Below are positions 35,114-42,950 of a DNA stretch of 64,000 bases, one piece after another. The DNA lies in assembly GCF_001613065.1 (NCBI RefSeq), contig NZ_BDBQ01000040.1:62001-126000 (forward strand), written 5' to 3'. The position numbers were made by a program, and so were the translations under genes. The stretch's first letter is position 1. Each line of letters begins with the position of its first letter. The notes under the pieces are model-generated. The model saw only the letters and a list, made by a program, of their open reading frames with translations. It did no database searches and was not told the DNA's origin. Source of the DNA: Nocardia miyunensis NBRC 108239. Its GTDB lineage: Bacteria; Actinomycetota; Actinomycetes; Mycobacteriales; Mycobacteriaceae.

Positions 35114-35836
35114 CTATCCGCGGCGCACGGCCCGGCGGACCATCCCGTACTCCAGGCCGTCCATCAGATGCAGCTCGTGCGCCCGGTAGAGGCGCGTGCC
35201 GTGCAGCGACGCTCCCACGAGCGTGATCGATAGAGCCGGGCGGGCGTCGTCGAGTGCCAGCACCTCACGCCACGCGCCCTCGGGGACCACCGCCCCGATC
35301 TTCGCGGACTCCCACTCCACCGACTCTCCCCGCAGCACCTCGACGGTCTCGAAGACCGAGTACTTCGTGTCGAAGACGACATCGTCGCGCCGCCGTGCGG
35401 GGATCACGTCCTCGGCGGCGATCCGCGGTGTGCCGTCGCCGAGCCAGCGCTTCACCACCCGCAGGCACTCCGATCCGGCCGGCACCGCGAGATCCGCGGC
35501 CTCGATGTCGTCCAGGGTGGACCATTCGACGCTGATGACGTCGACCTCGACCTCGAAACCAGCGTCCTCGAGCAGTTTCGACAGCTCGTAGGACTGGTCG
35601 ATCCGCAGTGCCACGGAGAAGGCGCTCACGTTGGGGAACGTGCCCTGATGAGCTCGGCGGGCGACGAGCCCGTGCGCTTCCAGGCCCACCAGCGCCTCCC
35701 GCACCATGGGCCGGGACACGCCTAGACGCCGGGCCAGTTCGATTTCCGGTGGCAGGGGTGTGCCCATCTCCGCCGCTTCACGGCAAATGCGCTGCAATTG
35801 CTCGTGGAGCGAATCGGAGCCCGCCCTGTCTGCCAT
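35114..35836 (-). CDS. GntR family regulator with UTRA domain
   Basis: A 240-residue GntR/HutC-type regulator. The winged helix covers residues 8-70 (LPPEIELARRLGVSRPMVREALVGLE). The C-terminal UTRA effector domain includes ALRIDQSYELSKLLEDAGFE and the late strands GASLHGTRLYRAHELHLMDG. Such proteins bind small molecules and control nearby catabolic genes. It sits in the middle of the island, convergent with the AtzH-amidase gene (8 bases apart). An inverted repeat (35921-35938) and a shared motif (35964-35983) lie upstream of it. It is the best candidate regulator of the 30.8-42.2 kb genes. Confidence 0.85.
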   Translation of the reverse strand: MADRAGSDSLHEQLQRICREAAEMGTPLPPEIELARRLGVSRPMVREALVGLEAHGLVARRAHQGTFPNVSAFSVALRIDQSYELSKLLEDAGFEVEVDVISVEWSTLDDIEAADLAVPAGSECLRVVKRWLGDGTPRIAAEDVIPARRRDDVVFDTKYSVFETVEVLRGESVEWESAKIGAVVPEGAWREVLALDDARPALSITLVGASLHGTRLYRAHELHLMDGLEYGMVRRAVRRG

Positions 35837-35920
35837 CGAATCTCCTGTTCGGTTGAAACGACACCTCTGGTGGTGAGAAAGCAGAGTAACCCGGCAGATG
35901 CGCCGGTGCTCGCCGAATCA

Positions 35921-35938
35921 TCCTGTGACGCAACAGGA
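35921..35938. promoter_or_regulatory. inverted repeat TCCTGT-GACGCA-ACAGGA before GntR gene
   Basis: A 6-6-6 perfect inverted repeat lies 85 bases before the gntR start. It could be the autoregulatory GntR operator or part of the promoter. I did not find a second copy in the island. Confidence 0.4.
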
Positions 35939-35963
35939 ATGAAACCGCTGCGACCCGAGACCT

Positions 35964-35983
35964 TTACAACGCTGTCTTACCTT
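35964..35983. promoter_or_regulatory. shared island motif, copy before GntR gene
   Basis: TTACAACGCTGTCTTACCTT matches the motif before the ABC binding-protein gene (39290-39309) at 17 of 20 positions. A TGAAAC lies 24 bases before this copy and 35 bases before the other, differing by 11 bases, about one helical turn. Confidence 0.45.
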
Positions 35984-36016
35984 CGTGGTGTGCTTCTCCC
36001 CGTACTCCCGGCGTCG

Positions 36017-36823
36017 TCACGAAGGCGCGCGTTCGAGCCAGATCTCACCCGCCTCCCATGTGCACGTGTGAACGCCCGGCAGTTTCGTCCCGGCTACAGC
36101 TGTGCGGACCAGGTTTTCCAGCACCGGCGCGATCGCGCTTCGGATGCTCGCCGCGTCGTCGCCGACCGGTGTGAGGAATCCGTAGGTCGTCGCGCCGAGC
36201 CCCCGGGCAGCGGCCGTTGCCGCTGCGCCCGCCTCGTCGGCCGAATGCGCGACGAGGCCGCACCCGAAGTGCCGCACCAGGTGTCCGCCGGTGGCCGCGC
36301 CTCGGGCGGAGTCACGGAAATCGGGCAGGTGGACCACGACGACCGACCGCCGCTCATCCACAGCGGACACGCCCCGGACGAAAGCGGCCGCCGTTCGCCG
36401 CTGCGTCGGCACCGCGGGCCCCGCGACGAAACCGATCGGCCCCGCCGTCTCCGCCGCCGCGGCCCGGCCCGCGTTCTCCGCGCCCACCCACCAGCGCCAG
36501 TCCACGAGGGTGAGACCGGGCGGCGGCTCCGCGGCCCCGTCGGTGTACTCCAGCGGGACGTCGCTGAGGATCACCGACCGGACGGCGCCTTCCGTTCCGC
36601 CGAGCAGTTCGAGCGCCGCGTCGTAGTACTGGATGCCGTGCAGCACAACGACATCGGGCGCGGTACGGCCGAGCCATCCGCCAGGCAAGTCTCCGATCGC
36701 GGCCTCGACCTCCAGCCCGGTCGCGGTGAGGCGGTCGACCGCCTGCCACGCGCCGCCGATCCATCCTTCATCCCGGTCCGGTGCCGGGACCAGCACTCCG
36801 ACCCGCGCTGACGACGCACTCAT
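36017..36823 (-). CDS. BMP-family (PnrA-like) binding protein without signal peptide
   Basis: A 268-residue protein resembling the basic membrane protein/PnrA family of nucleoside-binding proteins: VGVLVPAPDRDEGWIGGAW, APDVVVLHGIQYYDAALELL, GPIGFVAGPAVPTQRRTAAA and AGTKLPGVHTCTWEAGEIWL. Family members are normally lipoproteins of purine nucleoside ABC importers, but this one begins MSASSARVGVLV with neither signal peptide nor lipobox. It is thus predicted to stay in the cytosol, perhaps as a sensor or carrier. It is divergent from the MTHFR-like gene with only 36 bases between the start codons. Confidence 0.72.
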   Translation of the reverse strand: MSASSARVGVLVPAPDRDEGWIGGAWQAVDRLTATGLEVEAAIGDLPGGWLGRTAPDVVVLHGIQYYDAALELLGGTEGAVRSVILSDVPLEYTDGAAEPPPGLTLVDWRWWVGAENAGRAAAAETAGPIGFVAGPAVPTQRRTAAAFVRGVSAVDERRSVVVVHLPDFRDSARGAATGGHLVRHFGCGLVAHSADEAGAAATAAARGLGATTYGFLTPVGDDAASIRSAIAPVLENLVRTAVAGTKLPGVHTCTWEAGEIWLERAPS

Positions 36824-36859
36824 TCCGCCGCACTCTCCACAATCCGAATCGAGGACACC

Positions 36860-38023
36860 ATGCAGACTGTGCTGCCCGTTCACCATAGCTGTCCCAAATC
36901 CATGAAAATCGGTCCCTGTGGCGGAGTATTCGCCGACGGCGGCTGTGAGACCGCGCCGGAGCACGCGTGCGTGTTCCTCGATCCGGGCCTGGCGACGCAG
37001 TACGCGGCGGACGAAACCACGTTCCTGACGAATCTTCCCGCGCCGGGCCCCGCCGGTGGGGGCAGCCGGTTCGAGCAGCGCCTGAAGTCGGGACGGTTCG
37101 CCGTGATCGCCGAGGTGAACGGCGCGGACAGTGCCGACGCGAGCGCGTTCGTCGAGGCGGCCCGCGTGGTGTCGAACGTCGCGGACATCGTGTCGGTCAC
37201 CGATCACTCCGGCGCCAACGTGCACATGGGAAACATTGCGGCGGTAGCGCACCTGAAGGCGGCCGGAATCGAGGTGATGCCCACCTTCGGCTGCCGCGAC
37301 CGCAACCGGATCGCCCTGCAGGGAGACCTGCTGGGCGCGGCCAGTCTCGGCGTCCGGGATGCGTTGCTGGTCACCGGCAATCATGTTCTGGTCGGTGACT
37401 CACCCGAGGCGACAGCGGTATTCGATCTGGACAGCCCGCGCCTGCTGGCGATCGCCGACCGGCTGCGCACCGAAGGCCGATTCGACAACGGCCGAGCGGT
37501 GGAGGTCAAACCCGACCTGCACCTCGGCAGTGTGGCCCACCCGTTCGCCCCACCACTGGGCGACCGCCCGCGACAGGTCCTGCGGAAGGTGCGTGCGGGC
37601 GCGGATTTCATTGTCACGCAACATATTTTCGACCTGCCCCGCTGGCGGGAGTTCATCGCCGGGGTCAACGCCCTGCGGGGCGACGAGCGTCCCTTCGCGC
37701 TGCTCGGCGGCGTCGCGATCATGCCGGATGAGCCGATCGCACGGGCGGTGAACGCCGGGCTGCGCGGGTTCTCGATCCCCGAACACATCCTCGAACGGTT
37801 ACGCCACGCCAAGGATCCACAGGACACCGGGCTCGACATCGCCGCAGAGACCGTGCGGGAACTGCACGAGACCGACGGCGTGGCGGGATGCCTGCTCGCC
37901 CCGGTCACCGGCAGGCAGAACGCGCTCACCGCGTCCGCCGAGCAAGCCGAGCTGATCGCCGAGGTGCGGCGGCGCGCGGGCGTCCCGGTCGAGGCCTCCT
38001 CGCAGACCGGAGCGGTCGCATGA
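36860..38023 (+). CDS. methylenetetrahydrofolate reductase-like protein with N-terminal zinc domain
   Basis: A 387-residue protein in two parts. Residues about 9-50 carry a cysteine-rich MTHFR_C/MetV-like motif (CPKSMKIGPCGGVFADGGC), expected to bind zinc. Residues about 75-320 form a MetF-like TIM barrel (FAVIAEVNGADSAD, LLVTGNHVLVGDSPEATAVF, FIVTQHIFDL). In acetogens MetV and MetF are separate subunits or MetV-like motifs lie at the C-terminus; here the motif comes first. The enzyme would handle one-carbon units on folate, suggesting that the island's substrate releases methyl or formaldehyde. GAGGA precedes the ATG. Its stop overlaps a 47-codon mini-ORF by ATGA. Confidence 0.8.
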   Translation: MQTVLPVHHSCPKSMKIGPCGGVFADGGCETAPEHACVFLDPGLATQYAADETTFLTNLPAPGPAGGGSRFEQRLKSGRFAVIAEVNGADSADASAFVEAARVVSNVADIVSVTDHSGANVHMGNIAAVAHLKAAGIEVMPTFGCRDRNRIALQGDLLGAASLGVRDALLVTGNHVLVGDSPEATAVFDLDSPRLLAIADRLRTEGRFDNGRAVEVKPDLHLGSVAHPFAPPLGDRPRQVLRKVRAGADFIVTQHIFDLPRWREFIAGVNALRGDERPFALLGGVAIMPDEPIARAVNAGLRGFSIPEHILERLRHAKDPQDTGLDIAAETVRELHETDGVAGCLLAPVTGRQNALTASAEQAELIAEVRRRAGVPVEASSQTGAVA

Positions 38024-38163
38024 GCGAACGATCAACGCAGCGCGGTCCCGCGCACGACGAACTCCGGCGAGGTGGAGTGGTGAGTGCAGCGCAGCGGAAC
38101 GAACCACGGGCACAACGTGTCCCGCGTTCGACGGAGTCGAGTGTCGGTGAGGTGGAGTCGTGA
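38020..38163 (+). CDS. bridging mini-ORF (RRGGV peptide), translational coupling
   Basis: A 47-residue ORF beginning MSERSTQRGPAHDELRRGGV. Its ATG overlaps the MTHFR-like stop (ATGA) and its stop overlaps the GTG start of the phosphotriesterase-like gene (GTGA). Ribosomes could thus pass from gene to gene without a break. It includes GGCGAGGTGGAGTG (inside the RRGGV codons) and later GGTGAGGTGGAGTC, the second of which is placed as a Shine-Dalgarno for the next gene. A similar mini-ORF with GPTAH and RRGGV lies at 58226. The peptide itself may have no function; the element looks like a recurring intercistronic linker. Confidence 0.5.
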   Translation: MSERSTQRGPAHDELRRGGVVSAAQRNEPRAQRVPRSTESSVGEVES

Positions 38164-39227
38164 GTGGGAACGAGCTCAACGGGAAGACCGTGATGAGCGT
38201 GACCGGTCCGGTGGCGGCCACCGCCTTGGGCGTGACGCTGCCGCATGAGCATCTGATCGCGAACGCGGGTACGCAGTGGATCTACCCGTCCGATGTTGAT
38301 TCGCTGGCGAGGTACACCCAGCCCTACCGGGCGGAGCTGCACGGAGCGGTTCAGCTGGAGCCGTTCTCGTACCGATCGGCGATGCGGCAGCTCGACTTCG
38401 ACGTCGCGCGGGAGGAACTGGCCGGTTTCGCGGCTGTGGGCGGAACCACGGTCGTCGATCTGGGCATCCCCGGCTACGGCAGGGATCCGCAGGCGTTGCG
38501 CGCGCTGGCCGAACTGACCGGGATCACGGTCGTGATGGGATGCGGGGAGTACGTCGAGCACTCGCATTCGCCGTACGTGCGCCACTGCTCGGCCGAGGTG
38601 ATCCGGGATGTGCTGCTGGAGGAGATCAGCGACGGCGCCGGCGCGACCGGTGTGCGTCCCGGTGTCATCGGCGAGATCGGCACCGGCAATCCGGCCACCG
38701 CGCAGGAGCGCAAGGTTGTCCGCGGTGCGGCACTGGCTCAGCTCGAATCCGGACTGGCATTGAACATCCACCGCACGATCTATCCCGATCCACTCGCGAC
38801 GCTGCCGGTGATCGACGAGGTACTGGCCCTGGGCGTGGATCCGGCCAAGCTGATCATCAGCCACTGCGACGAGCGCCCGGAGCCGGAGTTCGCCTTCGAG
38901 GTCGCCCGGCGTGGCTGCTGGGTCGAGCTCGACACCTGGGGAATGGAACAGTGGGCCAGCTCCGCGCGCAGGGATGACGAGTATCCCCTGCGATCCTTCG
39001 ACCACCATCGCGTCGACCTGCTGCTGTCCCTGCTGGACGCCGGTTTCGGGGACCAGCTCCTGGTGAGCCACGACATCGCGATGAAACCGCAGTTCACCCA
39101 CTACGGCGGCTGGGGGCTGAGCCACCTGTCCAGCAACATCCGCCCCCGCCTGCTGGCTCGCGGCGTGGGGGAGAAGCAGTTCGACGAGCTGACCATCACC
39201 AATCCAGCGCTCGCGCTCGCGAGCTGA
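38160..39227 (+). CDS. phosphotriesterase-family metal-dependent hydrolase
   Basis: A 355-residue TIM-barrel hydrolase of the phosphotriesterase (PTE/PHP lactonase) family. The first metal motif is LPHEHLIAN (HxH); further ligands are the Glu in IGEIGTGNP region, His in LNIHRTIY and ISHCDERP, and Asp in VSHDIAMK. Family members hydrolyse lactones, amides or phosphotriesters; natural substrates are usually lactones or N-acyl compounds. It starts at GTG 38160, coupled to the preceding mini-ORF. It lies in a forward series with the MTHFR-like gene and an ABC importer, so it probably acts on the imported compound. Confidence 0.82.
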   Translation: MSGNELNGKTVMSVTGPVAATALGVTLPHEHLIANAGTQWIYPSDVDSLARYTQPYRAELHGAVQLEPFSYRSAMRQLDFDVAREELAGFAAVGGTTVVDLGIPGYGRDPQALRALAELTGITVVMGCGEYVEHSHSPYVRHCSAEVIRDVLLEEISDGAGATGVRPGVIGEIGTGNPATAQERKVVRGAALAQLESGLALNIHRTIYPDPLATLPVIDEVLALGVDPAKLIISHCDERPEPEFAFEVARRGCWVELDTWGMEQWASSARRDDEYPLRSFDHHRVDLLLSLLDAGFGDQLLVSHDIAMKPQFTHYGGWGLSHLSSNIRPRLLARGVGEKQFDELTITNPALALAS

Positions 39228-39289
39228 CCCAGGAAGTAACCGAACCGGACGGTGTGAAACATCGACGCAATTGTCGCCGAACGATCGCG

Positions 39290-39309
39290 TTACACCGTCG
39301 TCTTACCTT
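39290..39309. promoter_or_regulatory. shared island motif, copy before ABC importer
   Basis: TTACACCGTCGTCTTACCTT lies 86 bases before the TTG start of the solute-binding protein gene. It matches the copy before the GntR gene at 17 of 20 positions. The position suggests control of the ABC importer operon by the same protein. Confidence 0.45.
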
Positions 39310-39394
39310 GAGCCCGAACGAAGTTCACATACCTCCGCAACCCGCCAGCAGCCGGGCCAGGCGTCGAGTTCATCACCCCATCGAGGAGATCACC

Positions 39395-40465
39395 TTGTCG
39401 AAGATATTCACCGGATTGCGTGGCGTCGCCGCCGTCGCGGCCACCGCGGCTCTCGTCCTGACGGGCTGTTCGAGCACTGCGAGCACCCTCGCCAAGAGCA
39501 CGGACGGGCTGACCAAGGTCACGGTCGTCCTGGGCTGGTTGCCCACTGCCGAGAGCGGCGGGTTCTACGCCGCACAGCAGCTCGGCTACTACAAGGCCGC
39601 CGGCCTGGACGTCACGATCGAACCCGGCGGCCCGCAGGTCTCCGGAACGCAGCTGGTCGCCAGCGGCAAAGTGCAGTTCGGCATCACCGGCTCCGGATCC
39701 AACGAGATCGTCGCCGCCCGCGAACAAGGTATCCCGCTGAAGGCCGTCAACGCGATCATGCAGGACAGCGCCACCGGCATGATGGTGCACGCGGACACCG
39801 GCATCGGCAGCCTGAAAGACACCGCCGGCATGACGTGGGTCAACTCGCCGGGTGTCCTCGGCCCGGAGTGGGCGAAGAAAACGCTCGGCATCACCTTCGC
39901 CCAGCAGCAGTACACCGGCAGCCTCGCCAACTTCCTGCATGATGACAAGCTAGTCCAGCAGGGCATCGCCTCGAACGAGCCATACATCGCCCACGAGCAG
40001 GGTGCGGCGGTGAAGTTCCTCCCGTTCTCCGACATCGGCTTCGACCCGTACAACACGGTCACCTACGTCACGGACAACTTCCTGAAGGCCCAGCCGGACA
40101 TCGTGAAGAAGTTCGTGTCCGCGAGCAACCAGGGCTGGCACGACTACATCGGCGAGGTCGAGGTCGCCACGGACGTCAACACCCACTTGCTAGAGGACGT
40201 CGACAAGACGTTGGACGCCAAGCTGCTGTGGTTCGAATGGGACGCGCAGCGCAAGTACATCCTGGCGGGCGACGGCGCGACGAAGATCGGCGCGATGAGC
40301 CGGGAGCGGTGGCAGACGATGATCGACCAGATGACGAAGCTCGGTGTCGTGAAGAAGTCCATTTCGGTCGACGACGTGGCGGACTTCGGCGTGACCGGCA
40401 ACCTGGCGCCCGCCGCCGAGAAACCGGCCGCCCCGAGCGGTTCCTACGACCCCATCACCTACTGA
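39395..40465 (+). CDS. ABC importer solute-binding lipoprotein (NMT1/ThiY-SsuA type)
   Basis: A 356-residue lipoprotein. The signal peptide (about residues 1-25) ends at the lipobox LVLTGC, so the mature protein is anchored to the outer face of the membrane. The mature part reads VTVVLGWLPTAESGGFYAAQ, GYYKAAGLDVTIEPGGP and VASGKVQFGITGSGSN, typical of the NMT1/THI5-like family that binds pyrimidines, sulfonates or nitrate-like solutes. The frame opens at 39254, but TTG 39395 has GAGGAG six bases before it and places the signal peptide at the N-terminus. Next come the ATPase (one-base overlap) and the permease. Confidence 0.88.
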   Translation: MSKIFTGLRGVAAVAATAALVLTGCSSTASTLAKSTDGLTKVTVVLGWLPTAESGGFYAAQQLGYYKAAGLDVTIEPGGPQVSGTQLVASGKVQFGITGSGSNEIVAAREQGIPLKAVNAIMQDSATGMMVHADTGIGSLKDTAGMTWVNSPGVLGPEWAKKTLGITFAQQQYTGSLANFLHDDKLVQQGIASNEPYIAHEQGAAVKFLPFSDIGFDPYNTVTYVTDNFLKAQPDIVKKFVSASNQGWHDYIGEVEVATDVNTHLLEDVDKTLDAKLLWFEWDAQRKYILAGDGATKIGAMSRERWQTMIDQMTKLGVVKKSISVDDVADFGVTGNLAPAAEKPAAPSGSYDPITY

Positions 40466-41244
40466 TGACAACCAGCGCCGCCGAGACGGCGACCGCCCGG
40501 ACCCGCGGACGGGCACCGATGCTCGAGTTCCGCGGGGTGGAGAAGGTCTTCCGCAACGGCTACCACGCGATCACACCCCTGGACCTCACGGTGAGCACCG
40601 GTGAGATCGTGTCCATCGTGGGGCCTTCGGGGTGCGGTAAGACGACGGTGCTGCGCATGGCCGCCGGGCTCACCGAGGTCAGCCGCGGCACGCTCACCCG
40701 GCACGCCACCGAGCAGGCGTACGTGTTCCAGGATCCGACATTGCTGGCGTGGCGCAATGTCCGCAGCAACGTGGAACTCGTCGCGAAGCTGAAGAAAATG
40801 CCGAAGCGGCAACGCCGCGCGGCCGCGCAGCAGGCGATCGAGACGGTCGGACTGACGGACTTCGCGAGTGCGCTGCCCCGTCAGCTGTCCGGCGGGATGA
40901 AGATGCGGGTCTCGCTGGCCAGGGCGATCACGAGCTCACCGAAGATCATGTACTTCGACGAGCCGTTCGCGGCCCTGGACGAGTTCACCCGCGCGCACAT
41001 GTCCGACGTCCTGCTCGATCTGTGGCGGTTGCAGGACTTCTCGGCCCTGTTCATCACCCACTCCATCGCGGAGGCGGTGAACATCGGTCACCGTGTGGTC
41101 GTGATGGCCGCCCATCCGGGCCGGGTCGAGCAGGTCCTGACGTCCCCGAGCCCGCCCACGGCCGACCCCGCGGCGCCGCGTGACCGGGACGCGCTGGCCG
41201 GCATGGAACGCGAGATCGCCGGCATGCTCGCCGGCACGCATTAG
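40465..41244 (+). CDS. ABC importer ATPase (SsuB/TauB/ThiZ type)
   Basis: A 259-residue ATP-binding subunit. Walker A is GPSGCGKTT, the Q-loop is AYVFQDPTLLAWRNV, the signature is QLSGGMKMRVSLAR, Walker B is IMYFDEPFAALDE, and the switch His is in LFITHSIAEA. Close to the nitrate/sulfonate/taurine/pyrimidine group, consistent with the binding protein. ATG 40465 shares one base with the stop of the binding protein gene (TGATG). The longer upstream frame is open but not needed. Confidence 0.92.
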   Translation: MTTSAAETATARTRGRAPMLEFRGVEKVFRNGYHAITPLDLTVSTGEIVSIVGPSGCGKTTVLRMAAGLTEVSRGTLTRHATEQAYVFQDPTLLAWRNVRSNVELVAKLKKMPKRQRRAAAQQAIETVGLTDFASALPRQLSGGMKMRVSLARAITSSPKIMYFDEPFAALDEFTRAHMSDVLLDLWRLQDFSALFITHSIAEAVNIGHRVVVMAAHPGRVEQVLTSPSPPTADPAAPRDRDALAGMEREIAGMLAGTH

Positions 41245-41256
41245 AGGAATGGTTCG

Positions 41257-42165
41257 ATGACACGCTCTGTCCATGTGGCGCAAGAGAATCCGGCCAACGT
41301 CGCGGCCGTGGTGGAACCGGCGGCAGAACACCCTGACGTGGCCGATGACCGGGAACTGGTGCGGCCGCCTCGGCGCAGCCGGGCGAAACAGCTGGCCCGC
41401 ACCGGAATCCCGGTGGTCTTCGCGGTCGTGGCGATCGCCCTGTGGCAGTTCGCGGTCAAGGTGACCGGACAGCCGGCCTATCTGGTGCCGGGGCCGCTCG
41501 ACGTCCTCGATGCGCTGCGCACGGGCGCGAGCGACCTCGTCGAGCCGACGGTCGTCACGATCAAGGAGGCATATCTCGGATTCCTGCTCGCCGCGGTCAG
41601 CGGTTTCGCCGTCGCACTCGTGATGGCGCGGTGGCGTGTCGCGGAGCTCGGCGTCTACCCGTACCTGGTGATCCTGCAGACCGTGCCGATCATCGCGGTC
41701 GCGCCGATCTTCGTGGTCTGGTTCGGCGCCGGCAATGCGACGAACATCATCATCGCGGCGATGCTGGCGGTGTTCCCCATCGCGGCGAACACGCTCCAGG
41801 GACTGCGGTCGACCGACCGGAACCTGGTGCAGCTGTACCGGATGGCCGGTGCGCCACCGCGCACGCAGCTGTTCTCCCTGCGGATCCCGCACGCTGTGCC
41901 GCAGATCATGACCGGACTGAAGATCGGCGCCAGTTCGGCCGCGATCGGCGCCATCGTCGGCGAGTTCGCCGCGGGCATCGGTGGCGGTGCCGGCGGCCTC
42001 GGCTACGCGATCACCCGGTACGCGAACCAGCTGCAGACCCCGCAGCTGTTCGCCGCCGTCATCGTCGCGAGCGTGATCGCCCTCCTGCTCTTCGGTCTCG
42101 TCACGCTGATCGAGTGGCTGCTGCTGCACCGGTGGCACGAATCAGCGACCCCGCAGGACGAGTAG
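41257..42165 (+). CDS. ABC importer permease (SsuC/TauC/ThiX type)
   Basis: A 302-residue membrane protein with a soluble N-terminus of about 45 residues and about six transmembrane segments (for example GIPVVFAVVAIALWQFAVKV, YLVILQTVPIIAVAPIFVVW and LFAAVIVASVIALLLFGLVT). The EAA loop that contacts the ATPase is around RMAGAPPRTQLFSLRIPHAV. A 12-base gap separates it from the ATPase gene; GAGGA precedes the ATG. It ends 14 bases before the convergent SDR gene. With the two preceding genes it forms a complete importer. Confidence 0.92.
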   Translation: MTRSVHVAQENPANVAAVVEPAAEHPDVADDRELVRPPRRSRAKQLARTGIPVVFAVVAIALWQFAVKVTGQPAYLVPGPLDVLDALRTGASDLVEPTVVTIKEAYLGFLLAAVSGFAVALVMARWRVAELGVYPYLVILQTVPIIAVAPIFVVWFGAGNATNIIIAAMLAVFPIAANTLQGLRSTDRNLVQLYRMAGAPPRTQLFSLRIPHAVPQIMTGLKIGASSAAIGAIVGEFAAGIGGGAGGLGYAITRYANQLQTPQLFAAVIVASVIALLLFGLVTLIEWLLLHRWHESATPQDE

Positions 42166-42179
42166 GGCGGTTTGGAGGG

Positions 42180-42950
42180 TTATCGTGCGCTCCATCCGCC
42201 GTCCATGGTGTAGCTGGCTCCGGTCACCATGCGGGCCGAGTCGCCGCACAACCACCCGACGAGGTCGGCGACCTCGTCTGGTTCGACCAATCGCTTGATG
42301 GCCGCCTCGCTCAGGAAGATGCGTTCTTCGACTTCTCGCTCGGGAATGCCGTGCGCTTCGGCTTGCTCGGCGATCTGGTTGTCTACCAAAGGAGTTCGCA
42401 CGTAGCCGGGGCTGACGCAGTTGCTCGTCACGCCGTGTTCGGCGCCTTCGAGTGCGGTGACCTTGGACAGGCCTTCCAAGGCGTGTTTGGCGGTGACGTA
42501 CGCGGATTTGTAGGCCGAGGCTCGTGTTCCGTGCACGCTGGAGATGTTGACGATGCGCCCGTAGCCGTGTTCGTACATGTGTGGCAATGCCGCGCGGACG
42601 AGCAGGAACGGCGCCTCGACCATCAGCGTGAGCATGGTGCGGAACCGGTCCGGCGGGAAGTCCGCGATCGGGCTGACGGTCTGCACGCCGGCATTGTTGA
42701 CCAGGATGTCGCAGTTCAGGCGCAGGGTCTCGAGTCCGCCCACCCGGCTGAGGTCGACTTGCCATGCGGTCCCGCCGATCTCGCCGGCGACCTGTTCGGC
42801 GCGCACACCGTCGATGTCGGCGACGGTCACCGAGGCTCCGCGGGCGGCCAGTTCCCGTGCGCAGGCCAGGCCGATCCCGCTGGCGCCGCCGGTGACCAGT
42901 GCGGTCCGCCCGGTGAGGGCGCCTCGGCTCGGGGAATACGTCCGGGTCAC
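42180..42950 (-). CDS. D-3-hydroxybutyrate dehydrogenase (SDR)
   Basis: A 256-residue classical SDR that oxidises (R)-3-hydroxybutyrate to acetoacetate with NAD. It has TGGASGIG, VTVADID (Asp for NAD), NNAGVQTVSPI, NISSVHGTRAS, YVTAKHALEG, and the diagnostic CVSPGYVRTPLVDNQI of bacterial hydroxybutyrate dehydrogenases. GTG 42950 overlaps the transporter stop by four bases (GTGA), so it is the second gene of a transporter-dehydrogenase operon. It is downstream of the divergent LysR's likely control. With the PHA genes at 3-6 kb it would allow use of released or external hydroxybutyrate. Confidence 0.87.
   Translation of the reverse strand: MTRTYSPSRGALTGRTALVTGGASGIGLACARELAARGASVTVADIDGVRAEQVAGEIGGTAWQVDLSRVGGLETLRLNCDILVNNAGVQTVSPIADFPPDRFRTMLTLMVEAPFLLVRAALPHMYEHGYGRIVNISSVHGTRASAYKSAYVTAKHALEGLSKVTALEGAEHGVTSNCVSPGYVRTPLVDNQIAEQAEAHGIPEREVEERIFLSEAAIKRLVEPDEVADLVGWLCGDSARMVTGASYTMDGGWSAR

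Noticed and set aside
39236..39260. GTAAC and GAAAC pair before the ABC importer as a possible GlnR box
   Set aside because: The half-sites are 20 bases apart. GlnR boxes need about 11 (GTnAC-N6-GAAAC). The 35925-35945 pair is 16 apart and fails as well.
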